From Clostridia bacterium (GTDB lineage Bacteria; Bacillota_A; Clostridia; Lachnospirales; Cellulosilyticaceae), in assembly GCA_029239935.1 (NCBI GenBank), contig JARBTY010000011.1, positions 1-40,251 of the forward strand: a stretch of DNA of 40,251 nucleotides, in the 5' to 3' direction. The first letter of the stretch is position 1. The number at the start of each line of letters is the position of its first letter. Position numbers and translations under genes: made by a program. The notes below the pieces were generated by a model. That model saw only the letters and a list, made by a program, of their open reading frames with translations, searched no databases and was not told where the DNA came from. Shown here one piece after another: positions 23,722-31,794 of the stretch.

Positions 23722-24816
23722 TTATTTATAAACATCTTCTTTTTTCATATAACCGCTGTCAATTAATACCTTATCAATATTTTCTTTGCTAACAACCATT
23801 GGGGTAAGGAGCACTGAAGGAACGTCTATTTTGCCATTGTTTACAGTCCCATTAGTTATTACGTCTTCTCCTTTTACTAATGCTATAGCTGCATCAATAG
23901 ATGCTTTCCCAACATCTCTTGTATCTTTAAAGATTGTCATAGCTTGTGTACCTTCAACAATTCTTTGTGCTGCCGATACTTCTGAATCTTGCCCTGTTAC
24001 AGGAACTTTTGAATCTAAGCCTTGAGCTGCAAGTGCTTGTATTGCTGCCCCAGCTGTTCCATCATTTGGTGCAAGAATGGCATCCACTTGATTGGCATTA
24101 GCTGTAAGTGCATTTTCTACTATTTTTAAAGCATTAGTTGCTTCCCAGTTGTCTACTGCCTGATCGGCAATAATCTTAATATCTCCTTTATCTACAAGAG
24201 GTTGTATAAATTTCATAGCTCCCTCTTTAAATAATTTGGCATTATTATCTGTTGGAGCCCCTGACATAACGATATAATTCCCTTTTGGAACCTTGGTTGT
24301 GATAAATTCTCCTTGAAGTTCTCCAACTTTAACGTTATCAAAGGATAAATATAAATCTACATCACAATCGGTAATCATACGGTCATAAGATAGTACCTTA
24401 ATGCCTGCATCATGAGCCTGCTGAACACTTGCTGCTGATGCCGCTCCGTCAACTGGAGCAAGAATGAGAATATCAATACCTTGTGAAATAAGATTTTCTA
24501 CTTGGGCAGCTTGCTGCGCAACGTCAGTATCTGTTACTTGTACTTTTAGTTCAATACCTTTTTCTGCAGCATATTTCTCCATTGTTTCTTTGTCCCTTAC
24601 CCATCTCTCTTCTCTTTGAGTCGGAAGAGATAATCCGATAACTATTTTATCGTCTTTTGCCGGTTCCTCTGCTACAGGTTCTGCTGGTGTTTCTTTTGCC
24701 TCAGCCGCCGCTGGTGCTGTTGGTTCTGTTTTTGGCGTTGCTCCTGAGCATCCAGTGAATGCACTTGCCCCCACCATGATTGATATTGCCAAAGCTAGAA
24801 ATTTAGATCTTTTCAT
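23722..24816 (-). CDS. xylF: Sugar-binding lipoprotein, XylF type
   Basis: The 364-residue extracellular binding protein delivers sugar to XylGH. It has a lipoprotein signal (MKRSKFLALAISIMVGASAF then TGC; lipidated Cys23), a Thr/Ala/Glu/Pro-rich linker to about residue 57 and a periplasmic-binding-protein fold: KIVIGLSLPTQREERWVRDK, GIDILILAPVDG, YDRMITDCDVDLYLSFDNVK, GAPTDNNAKLFKEGAM, ILAPNDGTAGAAIQAL and VTGQDSEVSAAQRI. These match D-xylose-binding XylF and ChvE-like proteins; xylose is the best guess for the ligand. AGGGGGT precedes the ATG. It is the first gene of xylFGH and probably the most strongly expressed. Confidence 0.94.
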   Translation of the reverse strand: MKRSKFLALAISIMVGASAFTGCSGATPKTEPTAPAAAEAKETPAEPVAEEPAKDDKIVIGLSLPTQREERWVRDKETMEKYAAEKGIELKVQVTDTDVAQQAAQVENLISQGIDILILAPVDGAASAASVQQAHDAGIKVLSYDRMITDCDVDLYLSFDNVKVGELQGEFITTKVPKGNYIVMSGAPTDNNAKLFKEGAMKFIQPLVDKGDIKIIADQAVDNWEATNALKIVENALTANANQVDAILAPNDGTAGAAIQALAAQGLDSKVPVTGQDSEVSAAQRIVEGTQAMTIFKDTRDVGKASIDAAIALVKGEDVITNGTVNNGKIDVPSVLLTPMVVSKENIDKVLIDSGYMKKEDVYK

Positions 24817-24893
24817 TTATGTACCCCCTTGTATTTATTGATACTGTCATCATATTACAAAACACCTTTTATTAAACTAGAGTAAACTGTTCA

Positions 24894-24955
24894 TTTTATA
24901 TACTTTTTTAACTTCACAAAAATACCGGATTTTTTTATAGCACTTTTTTACACTT
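24894..24955. repeat. Long direct repeat upstream of xylF, candidate YesN site
   Basis: 24894-24914 reads TTTTATATACTTTTTTAACTT and 24933-24955 reads TTTTATAGCACTTTTTTACACTT. Allowing two short insertions they share TTTTATA-n-ACTTTTTTA-n-ACTT. The repeat starts are 39 bases apart, and both lie 80-140 bases upstream of the xylF ATG in the only gap between the regulatory operon and xylFGH. AraC-type regulators such as YesN bind direct repeats, so these are candidate activator sites. No clear CcpA (cre) box is seen. Confidence 0.5.
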
Positions 24956-24979
24956 ACCTTTTCAGCTATCATAAAAAAA

Positions 24980-25012
24980 GTAAGGTATCTGATTTTTAAT
25001 CAGATACCTTAC
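24980..25012 (-). terminator. Terminator of the sensory operon
   Basis: A perfect 15-bp stem (24980-24994 with 24998-25012) has a 3-base loop and is followed on the minus strand by TTTTTTTAT. It separates the regulatory genes from the xylFGH transcription unit. Confidence 0.93.
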
Positions 25013-25023
25013 TCATATACCTC

Positions 25024-26070
25024 TTATTGTTCTCCTGAATGTCCATATATTTCGCTGGGCTTATAGACATTTTGTTTAATAATGATGTCCTCTATACCTT
25101 TTTTGTCTACCAAATAAACATCTTCTTGGTGGTAAGGAACAGTGACTTTGCCATTATCCATCTTTTGACTGGCTATGATTTTTTCTCCTTTTGCCAACTG
25201 CACTGCATAGTCGGCTGCAGTCTCTGCTAAGGTTTTAAGTGATTTATACACCGTTGCTCCCTGACTGCCTTCGATGATTCTCTTGCAGCCCGCTATGGAA
25301 GCATCGTGCCCTACTATAGCTACCTTTCCCACAAGCCTTCTCTCCGCCAATGCCTGTATAGCTGCTTCTGCCAGCCTGTCATTGCCGCACATAATGGCAT
25401 CAATCTGTTTGCCTTGTGTCAGTAAGGTATCTATCAGCTGATAGCTGTAATCCTCTCTCCAGTCATTACACCAAATTTCATCGATGATATGAATATCGCC
25501 TTCGGCAACACTTTCCCCTATAACACCCATAACCCCTTTTTGATAAAGAATAGCATTATTATCTTCTTTGGCCCCATTAATAAGTACATAATTTCCCTTT
25601 GGAACAAGGTTATAAAGGTATCCTCCCATAAGCCTTCCCACTTTTTCATTATCAAAAGAAATATACATATCAATATTGGCATCTTTAATCAGTCGATCAT
25701 ACGCTATGACTTTAATCCCCTTCTTTTTGGCCTGATTAATAACCCCTGCCAAAGAACTGTAATCATGGGGAACGATGACTAATACATCTATGTCCAAATT
25801 AATAAGCTCCTTGATTTGTTCTATTTGAAGTTCCGTATTGTTGTTACCTGTTTTAACAATCACATTAGCCCCTAGTCTTTTACAAGCCGATACAAAAAAA
25901 TCTTTATCATACTGCCATCTTTCCACAACTAAGGAATCCATAGAAAAACCAATTTTAACTGTACTGTCCTTTTTTGCTTCTGTCCCAATTCCCTGTCCTA
26001 AGATTGTTACAATGATAAGTAATACGATCACAATTACCTCTATGAGATATACTACTTTCCTATTTTTCAC
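25024..26070 (-). CDS. Membrane-anchored XylF-like sugar sensor protein
   Basis: The 348-residue protein is a paralogue of the XylF in the next operon: VKIGFSMDSLVVERWQYDKD, LDIDVLVIVPHDYSS, AYDRLIKDANIDMYISFDNEKVG, GAKEDNNAILYQKGVM and IVGHDASIAGCKRIIEGSQ align through the whole length. Instead of a lipobox it has an uncleaved-looking hydrophobic helix at residues 8-26 (YLIEVIVIVLLIIVTILGQ) and no cysteine there, so it is probably tethered facing outward. This matches XylFII of Clostridium beijerinckii, which binds xylose and signals through LytS. The start is GTG, and GTGA overlaps the yesN stop by four bases; AGGAG lies upstream. Confidence 0.88.
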   Translation of the reverse strand: MKNRKVVYLIEVIVIVLLIIVTILGQGIGTEAKKDSTVKIGFSMDSLVVERWQYDKDFFVSACKRLGANVIVKTGNNNTELQIEQIKELINLDIDVLVIVPHDYSSLAGVINQAKKKGIKVIAYDRLIKDANIDMYISFDNEKVGRLMGGYLYNLVPKGNYVLINGAKEDNNAILYQKGVMGVIGESVAEGDIHIIDEIWCNDWREDYSYQLIDTLLTQGKQIDAIMCGNDRLAEAAIQALAERRLVGKVAIVGHDASIAGCKRIIEGSQGATVYKSLKTLAETAADYAVQLAKGEKIIASQKMDNGKVTVPYHQEDVYLVDKKGIEDIIIKQNVYKPSEIYGHSGEQ

Positions 26071-27605
26071 GATTTCACTCCTTGTGTTGATAAAGCATAT
26101 TTGACATACTCACTAGGCGATACCTTCTCTATTTTTTTAAACAATCTGCTGAAATAATTGGGATCGTTATAGCCTATATTATAACTTATTTCTTTGACAC
26201 TCATTTCCGTGGACAGCATCAGTTCTTTTGCTTTATTAATCCTTATATTGGTTAAGTATTCAATATAGTTTTCTCCTGTCTTATCTCTAAATAACCTGCT
26301 CAAATAATTAGGACTGACACAGATTTCTTTTGCTAATTCTTCCAGCGAAATGTCTTCATTATAATGATCTTCTATGTATTTTTTAGTTTCGGTAACAAGC
26401 TTATTTTTACTTCCTTCTTCTTGTATAGAGCTGCTCTTACACAACGCAACTATTTTACTTCTCATGTAAATATCCAGTTCTCTAAAATTATCTATGCTCA
26501 GCAGGTCGGTTACCAGCTCATTGCTGTTTAGACAAGCGGTATCCTTAGGCGCCATATGATTGAAAATATAAATAATCAGTTCAATCATATGAGATTTTGT
26601 ATAGGCTATAGAGTGCGAGCATGCCTCTGCGATTTTTTGATACATCCCATCAAATAAACTAAGAGCCCCATCAACCTCCCCTTCCTTGATACACTCTGTC
26701 ATTTCTTCCCTTACTTCCTGCGTACAGTTCTGTGTACTGATACTTTTATACTTATCAAGATTTCCGACATGAACGATACCGTAGGTATTGATACAAGATA
26801 ATACTTTGATTGTTTCTTCATAAGAGGTTGAAATATGCCCAATCTCATAAACATTTCCTATACTTAGCTTAACTTCAATATCAAACTGACTTTGTATAAT
26901 TTTTTGAAGACATTGGCTTATTCCTCTATTTTCACTTCCTGGAACAAACAATGTCATGCGGTTAGTCAGCAGCGGCCCAATAATACACTTATACTTGTAT
27001 TTGATTTGATTGTTAATCTCTTCAAGCAGATCACTTTTAATGGCATTTAAATCTTTCATCTTAAACTCTAACGTGATGATAAAACCTGCTTGCGTTTCAC
27101 AATCCAATAGCGTATTGTAGTCAAAGCTTTGTATATTATGAAAGATGATGGAGTAAATAAAGTTATGTTCCATATAGGAACGCATCGCCTCTAATTTCTC
27201 TCTTGTCTCTATTTTCTCCTGCCTATCTCCTCTTTGTTTGGCAAGGATGCGTTTTCCTTTCTCTATCGCTTCTATCAAAGCTGACTTATTCATGGGTTTG
27301 ACAATGTATTCAATCACCCCCAAAGAAAGCGCATCTTTAACATATTCAAAATGCTCATAGGCCGATATGATAATAAAGATGATTTGAGGCAGATTCTCTT
27401 TTATCTTTTTTACTGCCTCTATCCCATTAATACCAGGCATCTTAATATCCATGAGTATCATATCTGGCTTAAATAAATCTGCTTTTTCTATAGCTTCTCT
27501 GCCGTTCCTGGCTGTTTCCAGTTCAATATCTCCATACTGTTTATCAATCGTATATTTAATAGAATCTACCATAATTTTTTCGTCATCACATATGATCAGC
27601 CTCAT
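26067..27605 (-). CDS. YesN-type response regulator (receiver plus AraC HTH)
   Basis: The 512-residue regulator has an N-terminal receiver domain with acidic pair Asp7/Asp8, phospho-acceptor Asp53 in MILMDIKMPG, and Lys in EYIVKPMNK. A middle region of about 270 residues without clear motifs follows, then an AraC-type DNA-binding domain with two helix-turn-helix units, ISLEELAKEICVSPNYLSRLFRDKTG and MSVKEISYNIGYNDPNYFSRLFKK. A longer frame starts at 27620, but AGGGGG is inside it and gives MRLIICDDEK as start. It overlaps lytS by 20 bases and the XylF-like sensor by 4. Expected role: transcriptional activation of xylFGH on phosphorylation by the kinase. Confidence 0.93.
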   Translation of the reverse strand: MRLIICDDEKIMVDSIKYTIDKQYGDIELETARNGREAIEKADLFKPDMILMDIKMPGINGIEAVKKIKENLPQIIFIIISAYEHFEYVKDALSLGVIEYIVKPMNKSALIEAIEKGKRILAKQRGDRQEKIETREKLEAMRSYMEHNFIYSIIFHNIQSFDYNTLLDCETQAGFIITLEFKMKDLNAIKSDLLEEINNQIKYKYKCIIGPLLTNRMTLFVPGSENRGISQCLQKIIQSQFDIEVKLSIGNVYEIGHISTSYEETIKVLSCINTYGIVHVGNLDKYKSISTQNCTQEVREEMTECIKEGEVDGALSLFDGMYQKIAEACSHSIAYTKSHMIELIIYIFNHMAPKDTACLNSNELVTDLLSIDNFRELDIYMRSKIVALCKSSSIQEEGSKNKLVTETKKYIEDHYNEDISLEELAKEICVSPNYLSRLFRDKTGENYIEYLTNIRINKAKELMLSTEMSVKEISYNIGYNDPNYFSRLFKKIEKVSPSEYVKYALSTQGVKS

Positions 27606-29058
27606 GTTTTTCCCCCTCATGTAACGGTAATAAAATATTAATCTTAGTCCCTTCCCCTGGTTCAGAAATAATCTCTATGACATCTTTTTTATCACTATAT
27701 AACTCTAACCTTTCTACTACGTTGGACAGTCCAATACCTGTTGTATGGCCAATATGCTGCTTATAATCTTTCATGCCCTTTCCATTGTCCTCTACTGAAA
27801 TCTGAGCGTAACCCTTTACCCTTTTAATAATAATGCTGATCTGACCGCCCTCTTCTTTGTCCCCTAACCCATGAATAAATGCATTTTCTACTAAAGGCTG
27901 CAAGGTAACCGCTGGGATTTTAGTATCCAAAATAGAGTCATCTACCTCTGTCTTAAATTCAATTAAATCACCAAACCGTGTCTTTAATAAATAAATATAA
28001 CTATATACATACTCAAGCTCTTCTTTTATGCAAACAAAGCTATCCATATGTTTGAGATTGTATCTAAATAAATGTGAAAGTTTTTCTAAAAAAAGACTGG
28101 TTTTTTCAGCTTCTTCCATATTAGCTAACTGAACGCCTGCATTTAAGGTGTTGAACAAAAAATGCGGATTGATCTGAGACTGTAGTGCTGTCAGCTGAGC
28201 ATTTTTTAAGAGATTAGACATGCTTAAATTATTCATTTTTTCTTCCATCAATCTGGCTTCTATTTCTGCTTTCAGGCTGATTTGAGCCATCGAATCCTTC
28301 AGATTATTTTTCATACTGTTAAAGGTTTTAGAGACCACTTGAAATTCCATATACTGACTGAGGTGAATATCTTCTACTTCCAGATTGCCTTTAGCAATCT
28401 CCTCTGCTTCTTCCTTTAATTTCTTTAGAGGCTCTGAGATGCTTTTGGCAAGGGCAAAAATAATAAGTGCAGCTAATAAAATAGAATCTATTATAATAAT
28501 GCTATTTATTATTCTTAGCTTCGCTACATTTTTGGATAATGCCGTATACCTTATATTGTTATTTTGAAAGGCATTCAGGTTCAGCTCATTGATATATATT
28601 TTAATGTATTCATAAATCTTTTTAGCCTCATCATAAGAAGTGCTGTAAACTTCTATATTATTATTTTTACGGCCTTTGGTGGCTTTATCTGCAAGGTATA
28701 AATAGCTTTGTGTCATATTGGCAATGTCTTTAAAGAGCAGCTCTGTCTTATTATAAGAAGGCTTTTTCTCTATCGTTCCAATTTCTTCTTTGAGTTCTGA
28801 TGAAATCATAATATACCTATCATAACTCATCGTATTTTTTGTTGACAGATAATAGAACAGTTCATAATTGACCTTTTCAACATTGGTGAGAAGATGTGAA
28901 AGTCTATGATTGTCGGCAAACATTTTATTCATCTCAGATGTAAAATTCTCAATGATAATAAAGGTATTTCCTACTGTGATAAACATAATGGACATAAACG
29001 CCAGAGAGTAAAACAGCAATCTTTTTTTGATACTGTCAAGTTTCATTCCAAAAGTCAC
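27586..29058 (-). CDS. LytS/YesM-type sensor histidine kinase
   Basis: The 490-residue kinase has a transmembrane helix at about 12-35 (LLFYSLAFMSIMFITVGNTF), an outside region of about 140 residues, a second helix at about 178-200 (IIIIDSILLAALIIFALAKS), a HAMP linker (SEPLKKLKEEAEEIAKGNLEV), a His_kinase domain with QINPHFLFNTLNAG (phosphorylated His) and a HATPase domain with LVENAFIHGLGD, SVEDNGKGM and TGIGLSNVVERLEL. It pairs with the YesN regulator. The start is GTG with GGGG upstream; TAGTG joins it to the preceding stop, so the three genes are coupled. The input is probably contact with a binding protein, not direct sugar binding. Confidence 0.92.
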   Translation of the reverse strand: MTFGMKLDSIKKRLLFYSLAFMSIMFITVGNTFIIIENFTSEMNKMFADNHRLSHLLTNVEKVNYELFYYLSTKNTMSYDRYIMISSELKEEIGTIEKKPSYNKTELLFKDIANMTQSYLYLADKATKGRKNNNIEVYSTSYDEAKKIYEYIKIYINELNLNAFQNNNIRYTALSKNVAKLRIINSIIIIDSILLAALIIFALAKSISEPLKKLKEEAEEIAKGNLEVEDIHLSQYMEFQVVSKTFNSMKNNLKDSMAQISLKAEIEARLMEEKMNNLSMSNLLKNAQLTALQSQINPHFLFNTLNAGVQLANMEEAEKTSLFLEKLSHLFRYNLKHMDSFVCIKEELEYVYSYIYLLKTRFGDLIEFKTEVDDSILDTKIPAVTLQPLVENAFIHGLGDKEEGGQISIIIKRVKGYAQISVEDNGKGMKDYKQHIGHTTGIGLSNVVERLELYSDKKDVIEIISEPGEGTKINILLPLHEGEKHEADHM

Positions 29059-30074
29059 TACTCTTCCCCTTCCCTCTTTTGTTCTTCTTCATACCGTATG
29101 TACTGGTCCACATTGTCTTCATTAATAATATCAATACTCTGATAGGCTTCAACTAAAGAGTAGCCAAAGGTTTTAACACTCATAAGGGATTCAATGCTTT
29201 TTGCCCCTACATCTCTAGGGTCCAAAATGATTGTGCTTTGTACAATCCCCTTTTTAATATATTCTAATATCTTTTCATCTGCTTCGTAGCCTATAATCGA
29301 AATATCTCCCACTTTGTAACTGTCGATGATTTGCCCAGCGATCCCCAATGTACCATTTGAACTGGTACATATAATCGTATTGACTTCTGGGTAGTGTTCC
29401 AAAAGTCTTACCAACGTGTTTTTCACATCTATTACATTATCCTTGTACTGGCTAATTGTAACCAGTTCTATATGGGGCTCACCAGCGGTTTCTTGCAAAA
29501 ACCCTTTTTCTATAAACCCAATACTCTCTTTATTCCTGACCTCACTATTGACTAATATCCCTACTTTATTTTGTTTATGATGGGTTTTCTTAATCTGCTT
29601 GCCTGCCTCAATCCCCAATTTAAAGTCATCTATTCCTATAAAATTGACTCTCTTACTGCCTACACAATCTGAATGTATCGTAATAACAGGAATCCCATTA
29701 AAAAAAGCTTTATCGACTAATGCTGTAAACTCGTCGGTATTATAACCTGGCACGATAATCCCCTCCACATTAGATTCAATCGCTATATCAAAATATTTGA
29801 GGGTTTCTTGATACAAGTTATCTTTAATATAGATGTCTTCCAAGACAACCTGATGTTTTTTGCACTGCTCTTTGATAGCCGCACTGATATCGCTCCAATA
29901 AGACCCATCCATCCCATATAAAATCGCTACAAAATGGTAAGTAGGCCTTCCTTTTCTACTATTTTCCTTCTCCATAATCGTATTGAGCTGTTGGGTATAA
30001 TATAGTGTGAAAAATATACATATTATAAGTATTGACGTTAAAATATAAATGATCCTGCGATATGTTTTTCCCAT
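29058..30074 (-). CDS. Membrane-anchored LacI-type periplasmic binding protein
   Basis: The 338-residue protein has an N-terminal membrane helix at about 8-25 (IIYILTSILIICIFFTLYYT) without lipobox, a short linker, and a sugar-binding Peripla_BP_4 domain: HFVAILYGMDGSYWSDISAA, VEGIIVPGYNTDEFTALVDK, VITIHSDCVGSKRVNFIGID, ICTSSNGTLGIAGQIIDSY and QSTIILDPRDVGAKSIES. It resembles the RbsB/LacI class and is only distantly like the XylF-type sensor 3 kb away. It is the first gene of the sensory operon and its stop overlaps the kinase start, so it is likely a second ligand-binding input to the kinase. A GAGGGATAAA site precedes the ATG. The ligand is unknown. Confidence 0.88.
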   Translation of the reverse strand: MGKTYRRIIYILTSILIICIFFTLYYTQQLNTIMEKENSRKGRPTYHFVAILYGMDGSYWSDISAAIKEQCKKHQVVLEDIYIKDNLYQETLKYFDIAIESNVEGIIVPGYNTDEFTALVDKAFFNGIPVITIHSDCVGSKRVNFIGIDDFKLGIEAGKQIKKTHHKQNKVGILVNSEVRNKESIGFIEKGFLQETAGEPHIELVTISQYKDNVIDVKNTLVRLLEHYPEVNTIICTSSNGTLGIAGQIIDSYKVGDISIIGYEADEKILEYIKKGIVQSTIILDPRDVGAKSIESLMSVKTFGYSLVEAYQSIDIINEDNVDQYIRYEEEQKREGEE

Positions 30075-30233
30075 TTTATCCCTCTATTTATAAATTTAAC
30101 ATGTTATTTAATTCTATATTAATCTATCACATCTATTTTTACTATATATTTTTAATATTTCGGTCACTTTTTAGTTAGATTTATCATAAAACTTTTATAT
30201 ATAAGCTAGAAATACTTTTAAATATGGATAAAA

Positions 30234-30257
30234 AAAATAGGCCTAAAGGCCTATTTT
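30234..30257 (-). terminator. Terminator after the M29 aminopeptidase gene
   Basis: AAAATAGGCC (30234-30243) pairs with GGCCTATTTT (30248-30257) around TAAA. On the minus strand a T-run follows the stem. It lies 31 bases after the aminopeptidase stop. Confidence 0.82.
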
Positions 30258-30287
30258 ACAAATTTATTGATTACATGATGCGGACTA

Positions 30288-31520
30288 TCAAAATGCCCAT
30301 TCACCCTCTTTGAGTATACAGAAAACTTCTCCTTGCTCAGTAGTAGCTTCTATGGTCATTTCAGCCCCTCCTACCATAAAGTCTTCATGGGTTATAGAGG
30401 TATTGGCGCCGACTTTCTCTAATTCCTCTTTACTCATTTGAGTGCCGTTTTCTATATTGATAGGGTAGCTGTTCCCTATAGCAAAATGACAGGATGCATT
30501 TTCGTCAAATAAAGTATTAAAGAAAATTGTATTAGAAGCTGAAACCGGTGAGCTATGGGGTACAATGGCTACTTCTCCAAGATAATGAGAGCCTTCATCT
30601 GTATCAATCAGCTGCTTCAGCATCTCATAACCTTTTTTAGCGCTGCACGCAACAATCTTTCCTTTTTCAAAGGTAAGTGTGAAGTCTTCGATGAGGTTGC
30701 CGCCGAAGTTAAGTGGTTTTGTAGAAGAAAGAATACCCTCTACACCATATTTATAAGGCATTGTAAATACTTCTTCTGTAGGCATATTGGCCACAAAATA
30801 GGTGCCTTTTGTGGTGTGTTCTCCTCCTCCTAACCAGATATGCTTGTCAGGCAGTTCTACCGTAAGGTCAGTACCCGGTGCTTTATAATGAAGCGTCTTT
30901 ATTTTTTTGCTATTTAAAAAACTGCATTTTTGAGCTAATAAATCGGTATGGTTTTTCCATGCCTCTACGGGGTCTTGCTCATAGATGCGGGTTACCTGAA
31001 AAATTTTGTCCCATAAAAGTTCCATTCCTTTTTCAGCAGAGACTTCTGGAAATATCTTTTTGCTCCAAGGAAGTGTCGGAATAGATACAACACACCAAGG
31101 CACATCTGAATTGCTGATATATCTTCTATAGGTCTCTAGTGCTTTGCCAGCTGCCTTTTGTGCGATACTTATCTTATTAGGAGGAATATCTTTTAAAAGA
31201 TCTGGGTCCCCTGCGCTGATACTAATAAAGGCTGTGTCTTTTTCTGCAAGTTCGGTATAACCTTGGGCTATCCATGCTGGATATTCTCCAAGGGCTTCAT
31301 CTGAAGCATAGCTGTAGGTTATCTTTGTTAACTGCTCATCGTTATATTCTACAAACACTTTTTTAGCCCCTGCTTCATATGCACTTTTAGCTATTTCTCT
31401 GGCAAAATAAGCGCCTTCTATAGGTGTTCTAATCATCAGATACTGCTCTTTTTGTATATTAACACCTACTTCTACAATAAGTTTAGCATATTTCTTTAAA
31501 TTATCCTCGAATTTCATCAT
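30288..31520 (-). CDS. Aminopeptidase, M29 (AmpS/PepS/aminopeptidase T) family
   Basis: The 410-residue cytosolic metallopeptidase removes N-terminal residues from peptides. Family blocks are KFEDNLKKYAKLIVEVGVNIQ and LMIRTPIEGAYFAREIAKSAYEAGAK at the N-terminus, PWCVVSIPTLPWSKKIFP, WLGGGEHTTKGTYFVANMPTEEVF, and the metal-site region with EVAIVPHSSPVS, FFNTLFDENASCHFAIGNSYP and ITHEDFMVGGAEMTIEA. Length equals characterised AmpS/PepS enzymes. An ATG at 31547 is in frame, but GAGAGGATAAA precedes the ATGATG at 31520, which is chosen. It is downstream of a DUF4250 gene and may belong to the same transcript as the two-component genes. Confidence 0.94.
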   Translation of the reverse strand: MMKFEDNLKKYAKLIVEVGVNIQKEQYLMIRTPIEGAYFAREIAKSAYEAGAKKVFVEYNDEQLTKITYSYASDEALGEYPAWIAQGYTELAEKDTAFISISAGDPDLLKDIPPNKISIAQKAAGKALETYRRYISNSDVPWCVVSIPTLPWSKKIFPEVSAEKGMELLWDKIFQVTRIYEQDPVEAWKNHTDLLAQKCSFLNSKKIKTLHYKAPGTDLTVELPDKHIWLGGGEHTTKGTYFVANMPTEEVFTMPYKYGVEGILSSTKPLNFGGNLIEDFTLTFEKGKIVACSAKKGYEMLKQLIDTDEGSHYLGEVAIVPHSSPVSASNTIFFNTLFDENASCHFAIGNSYPINIENGTQMSKEELEKVGANTSITHEDFMVGGAEMTIEATTEQGEVFCILKEGEWAF

Positions 31521-31563
31521 TTTATCCTCTCTCGTATAAAAATACAAATACCTCTCTTAAGAC

Positions 31564-31746
31564 TTATCTGCTGATAAACTGATTAAGCTTTTCATCGTAC
31601 TGATAGCCTATGCCTTCTAATTTTTCCGCAATCTCCTGTATACTTTTGTTATAGGTAAGACATAAGTCTTTTAGCGACTCTGCCTCATCTCTTAACTTTG
31701 TATTCACTATACTTAACAATAAATAGGGGTCTTTTGTATCCAGCAT
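31564..31746 (-). CDS. DUF4250 family protein
   Basis: The 60-residue protein starts MLDTKDPYLLLSIVNTKLRD, the signature of DUF4250, followed by ESLKDLCLTYNKSIQEIAEK and GYQYDEKLNQF. The family is common in Clostridia and its function is unknown; the first half may form a helix pair that packs against the second. It sits 48 bases after the histidine kinase and 43 bases before the aminopeptidase start, so it may be part of their transcript. The Shine-Dalgarno sequence (AAGAAGG) is very close to the ATG. No signal or membrane segment. Confidence 0.85.
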   Translation of the reverse strand: MLDTKDPYLLLSIVNTKLRDEAESLKDLCLTYNKSIQEIAEKLEGIGYQYDEKLNQFISR

Positions 31747-31794
31747 ACCTTCTTCCTTTCTTAAAATCGTATGGTTTTAAACAAAATTTAAAAG

